Assembly: GCA_951812925.1 (NCBI GenBank)
Contig: OX638370.1
Span: 41,791,948-41,855,947, forward strand
Length of the DNA stretch: 64,000 nucleotides
Source: Calliopum simillimum
Taxonomy: Eukaryota; Arthropoda; Insecta; Diptera; Lauxaniidae
Reading direction: 5' to 3'
The position numbers and the translations under genes are program-made. The notes under the pieces are model-generated. The model saw only the letters and a program-made list of their open reading frames with translations. It did not search any database and was not told where the DNA came from. Below, in pieces: positions 61,935-64,000 of this stretch; the stretch's first letter is position 1, and each line of letters begins with the position of its first letter.

Positions 61935-62640
61935 CTTCCGGCACCGACATATACATTTACTCGGTGGACAGCCAAGCAACTCTAAAATCACTAATGGCTT
62001 TTTCAACGCACTCCAAGCTTGTCTGGGAGTATTTTGAACTTCTTCAAGCCCTATCCAGGAGGAATGAAGTTACTCTAGCATGGATACCAGGGCACGAGGG
62101 GCATGAAGGCAACAAAAGGGCAGACTGCTTGGCCAAGAGGGGCGCACTCAATACTTTCATAGGCCCAGAACCCTTCTGCGGAGTAAACAACAGTTTCAAA
62201 AAAACTTAATACGGGAATGGGAAAAGGAAAGCCTCTCCGATCACTGGAGAGCCAAAGAAGGTATGCGACAGGCGAAGAGGCTGATCGATCCAAAACATAA
62301 GGCAGAAGCTGATTTAAATCTCAGTAGAAAAGATATAAAAACGTACAGTGAGATAATGACAGGTCACTGTGAACTTAATTATCACCTAAAAAAGATGGGT
62401 CTGGTAGACGATGATTCCTGCAGACTCTGCTTAGAGGACTTGGAAACAGCAGAGCATGTGCTATGTGCATGCCCAGCTGCGTTTAGACGCAGAATTAAGT
62501 ACCTAGGCGCCGAGATTTTAGATCCATGTGACATAGGTAAAATCTCATAAGATTTATAGATAGTCTGGAACTGTTTTGATAGCGAAAGAGGCTGTACAAA
62601 AGATCTTTCAGGTCGCAGTACAATCTAGAGCCTTTTAAAT
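61935..62640 (+). pseudogene. LINE fragment with RNase H and C-terminal zinc knuckle
   Basis: The first frame (to 62209) has 'YSVDSQATLKSLMAF', 'TLAWIPGHEGHEGNKRADCL' and Ala-Lys-Arg-Gly, an RNase H domain with the catalytic Asp in SVDSQ and a GHEGHEGN duplication. The second frame (62200-62550) has 'EIMTGHCELNYHLKKMGL', then a Cys-x2-Cys...His-x4-Cys knuckle ('CRLCLEDLETAEHVLCACP'). RNase H plus this tail is the plan of LOA/I-group LINE ORF2. One frameshift near 62205 breaks it. Confidence 0.82.
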
Positions 62641-62690
62641 AATAATAAAAAAAAAGAGTAATTTAAAAAAAGAGAAATTTTAAGATTATT

Positions 62691-62916
62691 AGGCATGTTC
62701 TGAAATCCCATTCACTTCGGAATCGGAATGAGAGCAATTTTCAAGAGCTACGTATTTCGATAATTAACACCAAATAGGATTTAATTTTTAGTAAATCGAA
62801 TAGGAACTATTAGAACATTTTATTTGTTGAAAGACATATACGATTCCATTTTATTTGTCGCAATTGCGATTGCTTGCATTCCGATTCCGAAGTAAATCAG
62901 ATTTCAGATCATGCCT
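62691..62916. repeat. MITE family A, copy 2
   Basis: 226 bp with ends AGGCATGTTCTGAAATCC and a complementary GATTTCAGATCATGCCT. It shares TTCGGAATCGGAATG and its complement with copy 1 at 3245-3481, and the interior differs more than the ends. Confidence 0.8.
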
Positions 62917-63119
62917 GTATCTATATATATGTATAAACACCCTTTTCATGAAAATGACTAAAAACGCCAACTACAACACCCTGTATTTTAACAACAAATG
63001 GTACTATTACCAAATCCACCCGGATTATTGTTCTTGCACACCGAAACTACCATATTGCCAAATTTGAGCGAAATCGGAGACAAAAAAATTTTCAGCTGGT
63101 ACACTTTGCGTGTTTTCCT

Positions 63120-63780
63120 TCATATGTATTTAACCTTTTCAATGAAAATTATTTTGTTGAAATTCAAAGCATAAGTTTTGCTGAAAACTTCAACCGTAGG
63201 AGTGCGGAAAGGCATGTGATACAGCGCCTTTAATGATCTACACATAACTCTCTGAACATTACTGTGTAAGCCATCGGTACTATGTGATTTTAATCCAGTG
63301 GTAATTCCAACTCTATGCTTCATCAATAACTACTCCGAGATATGTAACTTCTGTCTTCCGCTGAACTTGCTCATCATAAATTCTTATGTTTATGTTGATT
63401 TCGGCTTTGTTTTTTTGTTTGAACTGCATGTAAGAGGCTTTTTTCGTATTTAAAAATAGCTCATTTCCTTTTATCCATTTGTTGACTCTTGCAAGGTCAT
63501 TATTAATAATGTTTTGTAAAATAATATCTGATTTTGCACTTTATATAAGTACCGTATCATCAGCATAAGCAGCATATTTGGCCGACAAATTTGCACATCT
63601 CAAATTATTAACATATAAAATATATAATGTTGGTCCCAATGTAGAGCCTTGCGGAACACCCATTTTTAAGTTTAACGGATCGCTAAAATGTCCATTTACC
63701 TTGGTCTTCACAGGTCTACCAGATAAATAGCTCGCGAACAGCTAGTAAGCTACACCTCTTAAGCCTAGATCACTCAGATG
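63120..63780 (-). pseudogene. LINE reverse transcriptase fragment (minus)
   Basis: The minus strand gives 'YLSGRPVKTKVNGHFSD' and 'MGVPQGSTLGPTLYILYVNN', the catalytic 'KYAAYADDTVL', then after frameshifts 'RKTEVTYLGVVID' and 'SLKALYHMPFRTPTVEVFSK' at the C-terminus. These are RT motifs B, C and D/E and the thumb of a CR1/Jockey-group LINE. It carries stops and at least two frameshifts and is in the opposite orientation to its neighbours. Confidence 0.82.
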
Positions 63781-63814
63781 GTAGTTAATGGAGTTCTCCA
63801 CTTGCACAATAAAT

Positions 63815-64000
63815 AATTTTGATAAGGGCTATCAGACTAATGTTATTTACGCGGATTTCAGTCAATCATGATTTGTTGGTATTTAAACTCTTTCTGATTG
63901 GTTTTCCAAGCCTTCTGTTTGAATGGATTCGATCTAATTTCCGTAACCGAACTCATTGTGCCTTATTTAAGATCATAAAATCAAATGAACTTCCCGTAGC
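63815..64000 (+). pseudogene. LINE reverse transcriptase fragment, continues off the window
   Basis: It reads 'FDKGYQTNVIYADFSQS', then a stop, then pieces fitting 'GFPSLLFEWI' and a final 'SNELPVA'-type string in shifting frames. This is motif A (Asp in YADFS) and the region after it. It fits as the continuation of 61500-61880. Confidence 0.7.

Overview
The window comes from an AT-rich, intron-bearing animal nuclear genome, most likely a higher (schizophoran) fly. The two recognisable host genes have animal orthologues. The mobile elements are those usual in flies: several mariner lineages, Jockey-type LINEs, a Ty3/gypsy element with a single gag-pol frame, and a dispersed repeat I recall from many fly genomes. 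The species cannot be named from the sequence. Repeats and transposons fill most of the 64 kb; host coding sequence is about 5 kb.

Left part, 1-22 kb. At the edge lies a partial LINE ORF1 (minus). Between 5.3 and 6.3 kb there is a TIR element. From 6.5 to 12.96 kb a degenerate Jockey-type LINE is split by a complete, young Ty3/gypsy element (7645-12632). Its 203-bp LTRs differ at one base, its target-site duplication is CCAGT, and its 1455-codon gag-pol frame is open. At 13297-13959 is an unrecognised small gene (minus). At 14.9-17.9 kb a mariner pseudogene is split by a 5'-truncated LINE. Several foldback elements follow, and then the PET100 gene (plus, 19755-20006).

Middle, 22.7-45.2 kb. 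One large minus-strand gene covers this region: the SCAF4/SCAF8 orthologue, an RNA polymerase II CTD-binding anti-termination factor. I could assemble eight coding exons with consensus splice sites and consistent phases (CID, coiled coil, SR/poly-Gly, RRM, Pro/Gly-rich, RGG and a 9-residue tandem repeat). They give 1389 residues. The first coding exon lies outside 22688-45182 and was not found. The introns hold transposons: a mariner pseudogene, LINE fragments, nested foldbacks and MITEs.

Right part, 45.2-64 kb. No host exon was recognised. There are two more mariner copies, large foldback palindromes (arms up to about 665 bp), tandem arrays, and a group of LINE fragments at 61.5-64 kb. The most unusual object is at about 58785-59012. 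A tRNA-like head with A and B boxes is followed by a sequence that folds into a minimal type I hammerhead ribozyme (58930-58975) with every core nucleotide present, and then by a poly(T) tract. This is a candidate SINE- or retrozyme-like element carrying a self-cleaving RNA.

The two recognised host genes act in separate processes: PET100 in cytochrome c oxidase assembly in mitochondria, SCAF4/8 in nuclear transcription and 3'-end choice. Nothing suggests that they work together.
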